A DNA stretch of 64,000 nucleotides from Obelidium mucronatum (GCA_025765595.1 JAIVFH010000014.1:1-64000); one strand, 5' to 3'; counted from the first letter of the stretch, positions 11,054 through 20,599 are shown. Notes: generated by a model from the sequence alone, not told the origin. Numbers and translations are program-made.

Positions 11054-14000
11054 ATGTCGAAAAGTGTCAGATTAGCACTTGCTGTTTTTGGACTGGACCG
11101 AGATGCTTCTGCGACCGACATCCGCAAGCAGTACCATAAGCTATCGCGCCAAGCACATCCAGACAAGGTATTGATTCAACGCATCTGCGCCTACTGGCAC
11201 TAAAAGAATGCGACTGCAGGGAGGAACACATGAGCAAATGACTGTTTTGAATGAAGTAAGTAAGTTGCGACAACTGCACTCCTTTCAAGCAGCTCTAACG
11301 CACAACACTGAAGGCATATGAAATACTGTCCGCGTCTTGCAGCTCGTCTCCTGCAGACTCGTTCAGGCCGAAAGGCTTCTCTTTCGAGAGAACCAAACCT
11401 AAACCAAAGCCTCCACCTCCACCACCGCCTCCTCCCCCTCCGCTGCCCGTTAAAGCCTTAAGGCTGCAAGTGGATATTGTAGATGGGCCCCTTGCATCGA
11501 TCCAGAAAAAGTACAAAACACAGCTGCGCTTTCGGTGGACGCCGTCTTCTTCACCGAACGCGGTCATGTCAAGCGTCCATGTTCGTCCAAAGGGCTCGAC
11601 TTTATTTAACATGATATGGACAGGTTCAGGAAAAAGTTCGGGTACATCTGTGGTTCTTGAAAATATGTGGGGTGACTTGGAGTTTTGTGTCAAGGTGAGG
11701 AATGAATTCACGTTCTCCATTTAACTCCTTCTCTCAACAGGTTCATTCTGATATCTTAATTTCGAATGATAATCCCGTCGTAAGCTACCATATCCTCAGC
11801 CCCCCAGTCCGACCATTTGCGGTTCGTTTGGAATCCCTCAGAGCCGATACCACATTGTCTGCAAATGCCTATATTGATGCGCTGGCTAGCCAAAGGGGTA
11901 TTTTGCAGACGGCTTCTTTGAAATCGGTCGGTGACTCTGTCTCCAAACAAGTCATGACGGAGACTCTAGAGACTGAGATATTTAATAAGCTGAGGGCATG
12001 GAAATTAAAACTCAAAAAACTATCAACGAGTTTACTTTGCTCTTTGGCGAGTGTGCGTGAAGTATCCTGGCCCATGATTAATTGTCCTGATTGGAGATCC
12101 ATGCGAGCGACTCAAACAAAGTGGAAGAGCTTTGTCGGAACTCTTGGAATTGATGAAGCCTCTGGTGTGATTGGACAGCTTTCGGGAGATGCAATCAAAG
12201 AGGAACTGGATGCTTTAATCCGTAAAACTGCCGCCGCGGTCAGAATTGGAACTGGTTTTCGGGTTGAATCGAATGTAATAACCAAAAGTGCCGAAGACGG
12301 CCTATTACTGACGGAGTATATCGGCGTTGCGCCTATTAACGCTTTCGATGCGTTCTTGGCCGTCTGGAATTTACTTTCCACCATTCAGCATCAGATGATA
12401 AATTTTGGAGACGATTCCGGTGATTGGAGTGGCCGTTTAGAAGTTTGGAAAGATGCATGCAACGGAATCATTGTATGTCTGCGGAAAGATATGGATGCCC
12501 GTGTTGCAGACGCATTTAAAACCAACGCCGATTGCGTCATCAACAGGGATATCCCACTATCGACGAAACCTTTCATCAGAAAGTCTTCGTTGACATCTGC
12601 CCATCCAACAGCCCCAAGTCCCATCAAAGTAAAAATTGCACCTCCAGCTCAGAAGAAATTCCCAAAGTCTCAAAAGCAAAAAGTTTCATGCGGATCTATT
12701 CATACACCCCAGAAACCAGAACCATCGGCTAATGTGACATCCACAGAAAGACCTTTTAGCTGCGACTCTATTCCTCGTACTCCTTCGCGGATTTCACGCG
12801 AAGAATTGGGCTCAATTGAATCGTCACCTCTTGTTTTTGGAACAGATTCAAACCCTTTTACTTTTGGCTTTGTTCCTCCAGCTCAAACACAAACATCGAA
12901 CGAACAGCCAAAATCTGTTGAAACAACGAGTTTTGTATTTGGAGCTAGCGCGCTCGATCCAAAGCCTTTTACATTTGGCCTTGTTCCTCCTACGCCCTCT
13001 TCAACGTCAAGCGACAAATCACACCCAGTCAAATCACCCTTAATAGGCATGACTATTGCACCAATAATTTCATCTACATCAAACTCGCATGCACCAGCTT
13101 TTGTTTTTTGCTCAACTGCACCAACGCACTCGCTCTTATCCCACGCCAACTCATCCATTTCATCTGCTGCAAGCTCGGATATTTTGCTTTCTGACAACTC
13201 TACATATTCTCATGCGAAGCACGGCTCTGCATTTGTGTTTGGCTCGTCAATGAATTCAACCTTTGTCTTTCAGAAAGTCGATATCTCTGCTTCATCTCAA
13301 TTGTCCATGCCTCCCAGGTCGGCAAAAAGTCCAAAAATTCCGACGACGCCGAGAGAGTCAGCAGCTGGAGTAGGACGAAAGGGAATTTTCTGTTCACGCT
13401 CAGAACCGGAAATATGCTTAAAACCGCTGACCGCAAATCTCCCCGCAAATCTCCCATCTGACGCCGATTCTACGCAAAAGCCGAATTCAATGCCAAACAG
13501 CTCTTTTGTGTTTGGCAATACGGCAAATTCCAAGGACGCATTATTCGTTTTTGGGCAAGACAACTCAACTTTACCGACAACAGAAACGGGGCCAATTAAA
13601 ACGAATGGTAAAAACATGCTGAAGACGCGAAAAAAAGAGACACTGAAATACAAATACAACACCAAAGTGACACAAGAGTCACAGCGCCTATTCTCGGCTC
13701 CAGAAATTTCTCTTGTTGAAAACGTGACCAAGGAAGATTCCGTTTTTGGAAAAAACAGCTCGAAAGCAGCAATGGCTGAAGCTGTATCCGCTGTCTTTAA
13801 AGAACGGCCTTTCTGTGATGGGCCAGAGATAAAGCAGAAACTGTCAAAAGGCGTTGGGTACAAATCAGAATTAAATCGTACGCGTTCAACTCATGGATCT
13901 GTGGGAAGCAGCCTGGATATTGACCATGCCACAGGCGAGAAGCAAACGGGAGCGACGGGGAAGGATGAATTTGAACATCAAACTGGTTCGGAATCAAAAC

Positions 14001-14296
14001 TGGAAGTGAATGATGCATTCATTTCGATGTTTGCGAAATTGAGCGTTATTGAAATCGGAGATTCGGCCACGTCAGCGCCGTCCAAACAGTCGAGCGAGAT
14101 TGAACATCCTTCACCTACCTTCGTATTTGGTACAACTTTTAAGACCAACAGCTCTGGTCTGGTAAATTCTCCGGTCTTTGTTTTTGGCCAGAATGCAAAC
14201 AAGAACATGTCGATGGATTCAAACTACAGAAATTCTGGTGCAACGTTGCATAGATTTCTGAAAAAGGGCGTCATAGACCCAAAAAGGAAACGTTGA
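11054..14296 (+). CDS. J-domain protein with FG-nucleoporin-like C-terminus
   Basis: Four exons (11054-11167, 11220-11255, 11314-11694, 11741-14296; introns 52, 58 and 46 bases) give 1,028 residues. Residues 1-60 form a J domain: helix II IRKQYHKLSRQA, the HPDK loop at the first splice site, and helix III EQMTVLNEAYEIL. A proline run (about residue 85) leads to a beta-rich segment, then a helical region of about 250 residues. From about residue 410 there are many FG-type repeats spaced by Ser/Thr/Pro-rich linkers: LVFGTD, FTFGFVPP, FVFGAS, FTFGLVPP, FVFGSS, FVFGNT, FVFGQD, FVFGTT, FVFGQN. FG repeats bind karyopherins in nuclear pores; J domains stimulate Hsp70. I know no described family with both. 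The splice frames all agree, so the joining of the two parts does not depend on a doubtful exon. Confidence 0.8.
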
Positions 14297-14469
14297 TGTG
14301 TATATTTGGCTTTATTTATTGTGGCACTGCATGTGTAATGGAGGTGCATCCTCGTAGAATATAACGACCGCCGAATCCAACCATATTCTTCTCATTTCTT
14401 GCCGCTTAAACCTTGGTTGCTGACTTTTTGGTTTTTGAAGATTCTTCGCCCGTGTTTGTTGGCAGCCAC

Positions 14470-14580
14470 TATGGACTGTCTTCGGGATTTCCCGGGTAGG
14501 CGAGGTTAGAATCCCTTGGATATCCATCTTTATTATGATTATTGTGTCTTCTAGAAGTTAGGGTTATTGCTCCGACGACA
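14470..14580 (-). repeat. 3' LTR of the gypsy element
   Basis: On the minus strand begins TGTCGTCGGAGC and ends in ACAGTCCATA. It matches 20150-20260 base for base on visual comparison and is bordered on its outer side by the GCCAC target duplication. Confidence 0.93.
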
Positions 14581-14654
14581 TCACCCCCCCCAGACCGAAT
14601 GCAATGAAGGGAGAATGGAAAGAAAGAGAGGAGGAATGGAATAAAGGAAGGAAA

Positions 14655-15239
14655 CTACTCCTGCATATTTGTAGATACTGCTCGACGTTTCCCTTTAACG
14701 TCCGTGCGCACTGCGGCTGCCTTTCTTTTCTTATTCAGGAGCTTCTTATGGTAGTTAGTGATCATAACAGTATCCTGGAAGTCTGAGTATGGTATCCATG
14801 ACGTTTCGTCTTTCGGCAAATTCTCCCACCGGACTAGATAAACCGTGGATCCGTCCACGTCTGCATGGTCTAAGATTTCTTCCACTGAGCCCGTATGGAA
14901 CCAATCGTCGGATAAGTCTCCTGATATTAACTTCATCTGACTTGGAGAAAATTCCCTGTGGAGTAAGTGCCCATCTCTGTCCAACAATACATACGTTCCG
15001 GCTTTTGTTCTTCTCATGACTTTATATGGACCTTCATATCTAGGTTCATCTTTAGAACTCCGCCTTTCAGTGGTCGCCATGACATAAGAGTCGATAGGAA
15101 ACAATTCCTTCTTTACGCGAAATTTCTTGTCGTATTTCAGTTTCATGTATGTATTATAATGTCTTGTCGATTCTGCGATAGTTGGAAACACTAACTCGTG
15201 CATTTTGTCGCAACGGTTTTGCAATTCTTCCAACGACAT
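14655..15239 (-). CDS. Integrase C-terminus with chromodomain (gypsy)
   Basis: About 194 residues. It starts with a C-terminal integrase segment (SLEELQNRCDKMHELV, RHYNTYMKLKYDKKFRVK), has the GPYKV SH3-like fold typical after the DDE core, and ends with a chromodomain (VEEILDHADVDGSTVYLVRW, then DETSWIPYSDF) and a Lys-rich tail. The chromodomain places the element among chromoviruses, whose chromodomain guides integration to particular chromatin. The DDE core that should precede it is missing; the junction lies at 15240-15250. Confidence 0.88.
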   Translation of the reverse strand: MSLEELQNRCDKMHELVFPTIAESTRHYNTYMKLKYDKKFRVKKELFPIDSYVMATTERRSSKDEPRYEGPYKVMRRTKAGTYVLLDRDGHLLHREFSPSQMKLISGDLSDDWFHTGSVEEILDHADVDGSTVYLVRWENLPKDETSWIPYSDFQDTVMITNYHKKLLNKKRKAAAVRTDVKGKRRAVSTNMQE

Positions 15240-15249
15240 AGTCTTCGCT

Positions 15250-17166
15250 TCACTCTCTTTTTGCTACATTCCATTTCTGACATTCCGCACAATGGCTTGT
15301 AATTTTCTTGGCTTCGGTTAACATGTTGGGCCATACAAGTCCGTCTTCCCATAGTTTCCGCACCATAGCTTCCGGTGCTCCATGGCCTTGTGCATGTGCG
15401 GTTTCGAGGATACCATGTCTTTCTTCCTCCGGGGGCGATATCCTGTCGCTGGCATTTTGAAGTTGCAAATTCTTTGCTTCTAATGGTGCGCCTTCAAATT
15501 CTGATGCTAATTCCTCATCCATATCCAGCATATCCTTCACTAATATTCCCGAGTTATCTTTCGACGATGAGCCATCTTGTGTTTTTCCTAAGCGTACACT
15601 TGGGAGTTGCGTCTCAAACGTGGTTAGTATTCTGCTCAAGTGATCCGGCAACCTATTCTGTATTCCTGCTATATGTGTGACTGTGAAGTCGTAGGACAAA
15701 AATTTGTCTATCCATCCCTGTAGAATGACGTTCAGTTCTTTCTGCCCGAAAAGGTAAGTCAAAGCTTTGTGGTCTGTTTCCAAGGTAAACTTAGTCCCGT
15801 AAACTATTGGGTGAAATTTGTCCAATGCGAACGCTATCGCTAAACATTCTTTATGCGTTGCTGAATATCGCGACTGTCTATCCGACAATGTCTTCGAGCA
15901 GAATCTGATATAGTGTCTTTTGCCGTCGATTTCTTGGTACAGCATTGCCCCGACTCCGAAGTTTGATGCGTCGCACGCGATTCTAAAAGGGTGGTCGTAG
16001 TCAGGTAATGACAGAATTGGCGCATTTGCTGCCATCGCTACCAAGGCTTGAAATGAGGCTTCTACTTCATTGGTCCACGCTTTTTCTATATTCTTTGTGT
16101 TCTTTATCTCCTCTAATTTCGCGGCTAGTGTTGAATACATCGGTATATGGTCTCGTAAATAGTTTAAGAATCCTAGCATGTTGCTAACTCCTGTGAAATC
16201 TTTCCCCGTCCCTGTCTGTCTTGGCGTCTTCCACTTTTTAATGGCTTCTAGTCTGCCAGGATCTATGGATATGCCTTCGGCGCTCTTCACGAATCCTAGT
16301 AATTTGACTTGTGTGTGTCCAAACTGACACTTACTGGGTTTGATTCTCAGGTTTGCTTTCGTTAGGGTATCCAACGTCTCTATTGTGTCTGCTGTGTGTT
16401 GCTCCCATGATTTTGAATGGACACATATATCGTCCATGTAGACGATAGTGGGTGTGCCCAGTGGCAGGACTTTCTCCATTAGCTGTTGAAATTGAGCCGG
16501 CATGTTACGCAGCCCGAATGGAGGTGATGTGAAGCACAGTAGCTCGCCTTTCCATGCAAATGTTGTTAGTTCCTGGTCTTCTTTGCGCAGGGAGCATTGC
16601 TGGTAGGCTCCTTCTAGGTCTATTACTGACATGACCTTTGCATCCGCTGCCTGTTCCAGACTGTCCCTGCACGTTGGGAAATCTCGGTTGTATGGTTTCG
16701 TCTGACTGTTAAGTCTTCTAAGATCAAGACATACTCTGTACTTTGTAACCACTCCATTCTGGATCCTAGGGGGTGCTATAAGTGGGCTCGTCCAGTCGGC
16801 GCTTCCTTCTACTAATCTAACACTTCCTTCGTCCTTCCATTTCTGGATCTGTTCGTCTACGACTTTATGGCGGGACTGAGGTATCTTGTACTGTTTGATC
16901 CTGGATGGTTGAGCGTTATCGTATAGGTCTATGGTGATTTCCGATCCTGCGATATTTGCTTTGGCGTTCTTCGGAATTGCCGCATTTCTTTGTAGAGCTG
17001 GTTTAATGTCTTCTAAGAATTTTTTCCTTGCTAGTTCGTCCTCTTCTGATAATGTTTCTTCTGGGCATGAAATTATTCTTTCTCTGGTTGTGTCAAACGC
17101 TTCGGGCTTAGTTGTGTCCCCTATTGGGTCGAGTTTATCTGGTCCTAAGTTGAGTTGCGGCGCCAC
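15250..17166 (-). CDS. Reverse transcriptase, RNase H and integrase zinc finger (gypsy pol)
   Basis: A 638-residue frame. The RT has RIQNGVVTKYRVCLDLRRLN, SVIDLEGAYQQ, FGLRNMPAQFQQLM and the YMDD box (TIVYMDDICVHSKS). RNase H follows (PFRIACDASNFGVGAML, ETDHKALTYLFG, HIAGIQNRLPDHLSR). The end holds the H2C2 integrase zinc finger (ETAHAQGHGAPEAMVRKLW to CAECQKWN) and a TGA soon after. Catalytic residues of RT look intact. The first ATG is at 17166; in the parent element this was probably fused to the protease. Confidence 0.93.
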   Translation of the reverse strand: MAPQLNLGPDKLDPIGDTTKPEAFDTTRERIISCPEETLSEEDELARKKFLEDIKPALQRNAAIPKNAKANIAGSEITIDLYDNAQPSRIKQYKIPQSRHKVVDEQIQKWKDEGSVRLVEGSADWTSPLIAPPRIQNGVVTKYRVCLDLRRLNSQTKPYNRDFPTCRDSLEQAADAKVMSVIDLEGAYQQCSLRKEDQELTTFAWKGELLCFTSPPFGLRNMPAQFQQLMEKVLPLGTPTIVYMDDICVHSKSWEQHTADTIETLDTLTKANLRIKPSKCQFGHTQVKLLGFVKSAEGISIDPGRLEAIKKWKTPRQTGTGKDFTGVSNMLGFLNYLRDHIPMYSTLAAKLEEIKNTKNIEKAWTNEVEASFQALVAMAANAPILSLPDYDHPFRIACDASNFGVGAMLYQEIDGKRHYIRFCSKTLSDRQSRYSATHKECLAIAFALDKFHPIVYGTKFTLETDHKALTYLFGQKELNVILQGWIDKFLSYDFTVTHIAGIQNRLPDHLSRILTTFETQLPSVRLGKTQDGSSSKDNSGILVKDMLDMDEELASEFEGAPLEAKNLQLQNASDRISPPEEERHGILETAHAQGHGAPEAMVRKLWEDGLVWPNMLTEAKKITSHCAECQKWNVAKRE

Positions 17167-17203
17167 ATCTGTGCCTATACTCCGTGGTTGGTTATTTCAC
17201 ATA

Positions 17204-17866
17204 TTAGTACTGTCTTACATTCTCACCTATTGTCACTATCTGTTTAGGGTTAGAGGCTAATATGACGTTCCGTCTGGTGCTGTTGCCTTTGAAGTTCGCG
17301 AATCTGATTTCCTCTGAAATTTCGCACTTGACCTTACGCGTCTTGCAGTCAGCCATCGTAATCGTTTCTGTGCTTATTTCTTTGGTGAATATTCCGTGCT
17401 TGTTGGCCCATGTTTTGTTAATCCTGGTCACTTGGGCACCATCGTCAATCATGGCTAGTTGGCTGATGCCGTTGATCTGGATCATGCTGTGGTAAATTGG
17501 TCCCGGTTTAATCAGTTTGCTGGGTCCATTGATTATTGTGGGGAACTTCGTTTCTTCTTGTAGCCTCTCTCCCATCCTTTCGTGGAGTTTTTTATAGACA
17601 GGGTTGTGATCCTTTTCTTTTTCCAGTCTCATCAGGTCGGTAACTTCGTGAACGTCTGTTGGAGTACGTGAGTCTTCCTGTAGCTTTCTTGCCATGGCTT
17701 CGTGGAGGTCAGAGTAGATGGGGTTGTAGTCCCTTTCTTTCGTCACTCGCGGTGTTAGCGGTATTTTGTTCGGCTCGTTGGGCTCGTCCCATTGCGCTGC
17801 TGTTCCCGCTATTGCTGAGAGTGCAAGGTATCTGGTGAAAGTGTCTCTTGCTGATTTCCAGTGCAT
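17204..17866 (-). CDS. Gag-pol linker and aspartic protease-like region (gypsy)
   Basis: A 220-residue frame. The N-terminal part contains two similar segments (YNPIYSDLHEAMARKLQED and HNPVYKKLHERMGERLQEE), an internal duplication. The protease-like half has LAMIDDGAQVTRI where retropepsins have DSGA or DTGA; the active-site Ser/Thr is replaced by Asp. The frame stops before joining the RT frame at 17166, with stops in the gap. Either a decayed protease or one with an unusual active site. Confidence 0.65.
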   Translation of the reverse strand: MHWKSARDTFTRYLALSAIAGTAAQWDEPNEPNKIPLTPRVTKERDYNPIYSDLHEAMARKLQEDSRTPTDVHEVTDLMRLEKEKDHNPVYKKLHERMGERLQEETKFPTIINGPSKLIKPGPIYHSMIQINGISQLAMIDDGAQVTRINKTWANKHGIFTKEISTETITMADCKTRKVKCEISEEIRFANFKGNSTRRNVILASNPKQIVTIGENVRQY

Positions 17867-17888
17867 TTGCAGATCTTTCTTTGTGATT

Positions 17889-17931
17889 GTTTTTTTTTTT
17901 TTTTTTTTGTTTTTCTTTTTTTTTTTTTTTT
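17889..17931. repeat. Poly-T tract inside the gypsy element
   Basis: Two long T runs broken only by G and C (TTTTGTTTTTCTTTT), i.e. poly-A on the element's coding strand, located between the gag and protease frames. Its presence between gag and pol frames is unusual and may reflect an earlier nested retro-insertion or slippage. Confidence 0.8.
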
Positions 17932-18015
17932 ATGTATAAAGTTATGGGTACTGCTGTTTATTAATAACTTTCGAAAAGAGTGAGAGTGGAATTTGAGTCT
18001 GCCGGGGTCGATGAG

Positions 18016-18864
18016 CTAATTTAACCCATTCAAAAACATTTCTGCTACTTCGTATTGGTCTTCGCAGGTGTTTGTTTCTTCTTCGACCTCTTCGATGTTG
18101 AATGCCTTGGCGGTGATTTGCCGTTCAGGTCTAAGTTCCGGGTGTAGCCTAAAGCATCTCTCCGTTGGATGGTGCGGGTTTACTTTTGGGTCGATTTTGT
18201 TGAGTTCTGAACAATGCTCGCATTTGTTCGCTCCTTCTGTAGATTTTGACATCGGCCCTTTTGCGTTCATGATTGTTGTTTCCCGTGCTTTCTTTTGGGT
18301 TTTGCATTCCGCATTTGTGTGTCGCATGTATGGGTGGAGACTGCATTGGTCGTGTAAGGATGCGGTTTGCTTTAATTGCCAGTCCATTGTTGCGCCGGCT
18401 TGTTCGAATCTCTTTGGCACCGTCTCTTTTGACTCTGTCTTTCTTGCGTATTCTTCAACTGATTTGAATCTAGATGTCATGTCTGAGTTCCTTTCCGCTA
18501 GTGCGATGCTGTGGAGGTTCTGGGGCAAAATCTGGATGTAGAGGTCCTCGAATCTTTTTGCTCCCAAGTAGCTGGACGCTAGCTGTAGGGTGTTGTGAGC
18601 TTCCCGTACTTGGTGGGCTTTCCATTTTTCTGGTATACGGATCAGTTTCATCAGATCATCCCTTAGGGTGATCTCATAATCTTGCCCCAAGTTGTCTTCA
18701 AGCAGAGCTGCTGTGAGCGATTTGCTGTTGCTGTGGTCTCCGATGCGCCTGTGTGTCGCGCTGTCGATGGTCTGTGCGATTAGGCATGCCTTGTTCACTT
18801 CCGATTCGTTGGGGAATAGTGCCAGCATCTTCCTGCATTCATCGCCATGTTTGAGCACTTCCAC
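18016..18864 (-). CDS. Gag capsid and zinc-finger-like region (gypsy)
   Basis: A 282-residue frame: a helical capsid-like part (ALFPNESEVNKACLIAQTID, LIRIPEKWKAHQVREAHN), then two Cys/His clusters (CSLHPYMRHTNAEC and CEHCSELNKIDP with HHPTERCFRLH) that replace the usual CCHC knuckle, then an acidic tail. The upstream gag frame (18987-19424) is separated from it by about 120 bases without a shared frame, so a frameshift has split gag or the two parts are joined by recoding. Confidence 0.75.
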   Translation of the reverse strand: MEVLKHGDECRKMLALFPNESEVNKACLIAQTIDSATHRRIGDHSNSKSLTAALLEDNLGQDYEITLRDDLMKLIRIPEKWKAHQVREAHNTLQLASSYLGAKRFEDLYIQILPQNLHSIALAERNSDMTSRFKSVEEYARKTESKETVPKRFEQAGATMDWQLKQTASLHDQCSLHPYMRHTNAECKTQKKARETTIMNAKGPMSKSTEGANKCEHCSELNKIDPKVNPHHPTERCFRLHPELRPERQITAKAFNIEEVEEETNTCEDQYEVAEMFLNGLN

Positions 18865-18986
18865 TGCGTTCGCTGTCGCGCTCTTGTAGTGCGGTGCGTT
18901 GGTTGGTAGTTTGGGTGGTTTCGAAGTCTTTTCTTCGTCTAAGTGTCTCTGGGATTTGGGTGTGTAAGTGTTTCTAAGGTTGGTGG

Positions 18987-19424
18987 TTATGCTGCATCTC
19001 TTACTTTCTTAGGATGCTCCTGCGTTGATTCAAATTGTGGGTATAGTTGGACTGCCTTTTTTAGGTTGTTCACTCTTTCTTCCTGTTCTTTGATCTTTTC
19101 TTTGGTAGCTTTGTACTCATCTGAGCCTTGTTGTTGTTCTTCGAGTTTCAGTCTTTCTTTTAGTAGTCCTGCCGAGGCCGACTTGTATAGTGTCATTGCT
19201 TTGTTTGCCAGGGTCTTGTTGAGTTGGTCTTCTTCGAAATCTCTCTTGGCTTGTTCTGCTAACATGCACGACCTCCTCATGTCTAGGTATACACTGGTTT
19301 CGCTATCGCCAAGCCCGTGTTTCTGGCTCAACGCCCTTTTCTTCTGGGGGGAAGATAGAGTCTCTTCTATCTCGTTGAGTGTCATGGGCTCGTCTGAGGG
19401 GCCTTCGTTGCTTTTCTCAGACAT
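18987..19424 (-). CDS. Gag N-terminal coiled-coil region (gypsy)
   Basis: Starts at a true ATG (MSEKSNEGPSDEP) and is rich in Glu, Lys and Gln with a predicted long helix (LLKERLKLEEQQQGSDEYKA, IKEQEERVNNLKKAV). Charged helical N-termini are common in chromovirus Gag. It is the first frame after the leader on the element's coding strand. Confidence 0.65.
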   Translation of the reverse strand: MSEKSNEGPSDEPMTLNEIEETLSSPQKKRALSQKHGLGDSETSVYLDMRRSCMLAEQAKRDFEEDQLNKTLANKAMTLYKSASAGLLKERLKLEEQQQGSDEYKATKEKIKEQEERVNNLKKAVQLYPQFESTQEHPKKVRDAA

Positions 19425-19559
19425 TATTCGCTGCGTCTTTGTTTGTTTCTTTGTTTACTTTATACCTGTTGGTTCTATTGTTGTTGGATTTCTATTGTTT
19501 CGTTTTCTGTTCTTTGTTTTGTTAGTGGCTTGCAATAAACACAGCTTTTTATGAATTAG

Positions 19560-19960
19560 AGGGGTGTTGTGTTGCTTGCTCGTTCTATGGTTGTATTTCG
19601 CGTTTGTTGTAGTCGGTATGTGCAACTGGCCGGAATGTGTATCCATCGATATGGTAGAAGAGCCGCGTTGCGACAATCTTCGTACCAAGCACCCTCAGTG
19701 TGGCGTGGAATGCACGAACCACAAATGAGTGAGCGCGATCGGTTTGACCGTCTGCGCGTATGGTGCGATCGCTACCGCGATGGCACTGTTGGTGAAGTGC
19801 TCATCGCGATAGTTTCCATCAAGTACAATATTGGTCAGGGGGAACACACTCGGCCTTTCGGCATTGGTGCTGCACGTTCGGCTCAATGGCTTTGAAGTGC
19901 TGTTCGGGCCGCCTTTCCGTGGACTCGAGATGCAACAGTCGGGCGCGTATGCTCCCTATT
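19560..19960 (+). other. GC-richer block in the gypsy leader with an antisense open frame
   Basis: Within the 5' leader of the gypsy element lies a stretch rich in GCGATCG, GCGCGT and CGCGAT-type words, unlike the surrounding AT-rich leader. The + strand, opposite to the element, is open from 19569 to 19895 (Met codons at 19587, 19632 and later), including MSERDRFDRLRVWCDRYRD. I do not recognise it. It may be captured foreign or host DNA. Confidence 0.4.
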
Positions 19961-20149
19961 TGCACTCTATCCCGCTATATTGCAAGATTGGATCATCGAT
20001 TTGATATTTGCCTCCTGCTGGGTACGTATCCGTTTCTTGGTTTGGTGTATTTCGGGTTTTCATGATATGAGAATAAAGTGCTTTGAGTTCTGCAGTAGTA
20101 AAGTAATCTGATGAGTAAAAATCAGATAGTGGAAACTCAAGGGAAAAAA

Positions 20150-20260
20150 TATGGACTGTCTTCGGGATTTCCCGGGTAGGCGAGGTTAGAATCCCTTGGA
20201 TATCCATCTTTATTATGATTATTGTGTCTTCTAGAAGTTAGGGTTATTGCTCCGACGACA
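20150..20260 (-). repeat. 5' LTR of the gypsy element
   Basis: Same 111 bases as 14470-14580. The outer (right) side is followed by the GCCAC target duplication. On the minus strand it is followed by a T-rich sequence and TTTCCCTTGAGTTTCC, where the primer-binding site should be; it is not an obvious tRNA match. Confidence 0.93.
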
Positions 20261-20599
20261 GCCACCCCACTTTTGTGCGCTTCAAAGAATTCACTCCTCT
20301 CAGTATTGCAAGAGCTAATACCAGCAACGCCAAGGCAGCGAGAATCCTCCAATATCGATAAATCCCTAGATAACCTCGTGCGTCAGCAGAATGCCATGAG
20401 TTTGCTTCTGTGCGCCAAAGAGATACGGAGTCGGAATCACTGTCAAAGTACTGCCTTGGTTCGAGAATAAACACTCTCCTTGCATCAATCAATTTGTTTG
20501 GCCAGAATCGTTGCTGGTCCGTTTGGTACAAGTAAAGTTTGAGACTCAGAAATGCAGGTCCAGTGCTAAATAGCACTGACAGGTAGGGAGTCAAAAACC

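Larger units (their letters stand above)
14470..20260 (-). mobile_element. Ty3/gypsy chromodomain LTR retrotransposon, integrase core deleted
   Basis: Flanked by 111-base LTRs that are identical by eye and by the 5-base target duplication GCCAC (14465-14469 and 20261-20265). In minus orientation the order is 5' LTR, long leader, gag (two frames), protease, reverse transcriptase-RNase H-integrase zinc finger, then integrase C-terminus with chromodomain. The catalytic core of integrase is absent. A polypurine tract containing GGGGGGGTGA abuts the 3' LTR. Identical LTRs mean recent insertion, which a core-less element cannot do alone, so it was probably mobilised in trans or deleted after insertion. 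Confidence 0.92.
14406..20597 (-). pseudogene. Small membrane protein gene interrupted by the gypsy element
   Basis: The minus strand right of the retroelement (20597-20256) encodes a segment with GPAFLSLKLYLYQTD, RRVFILEPRQYFDSDSD and a hydrophobic helix (WRILAALALLVLALAIL) followed by a basic end. The same frame resumes left of the element at 14469 and reads 20 more residues, Lys-rich, to a TAA at 14406-14408; the GCCAC target duplication accounts for the junction. So the element sits within the cytosolic tail of this gene. No start codon is found upstream of 20597, so 5' exons are missing or unseen. The protein is not recognised. A truncated product ending in LTR sequence may still be made. 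Confidence 0.65.
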
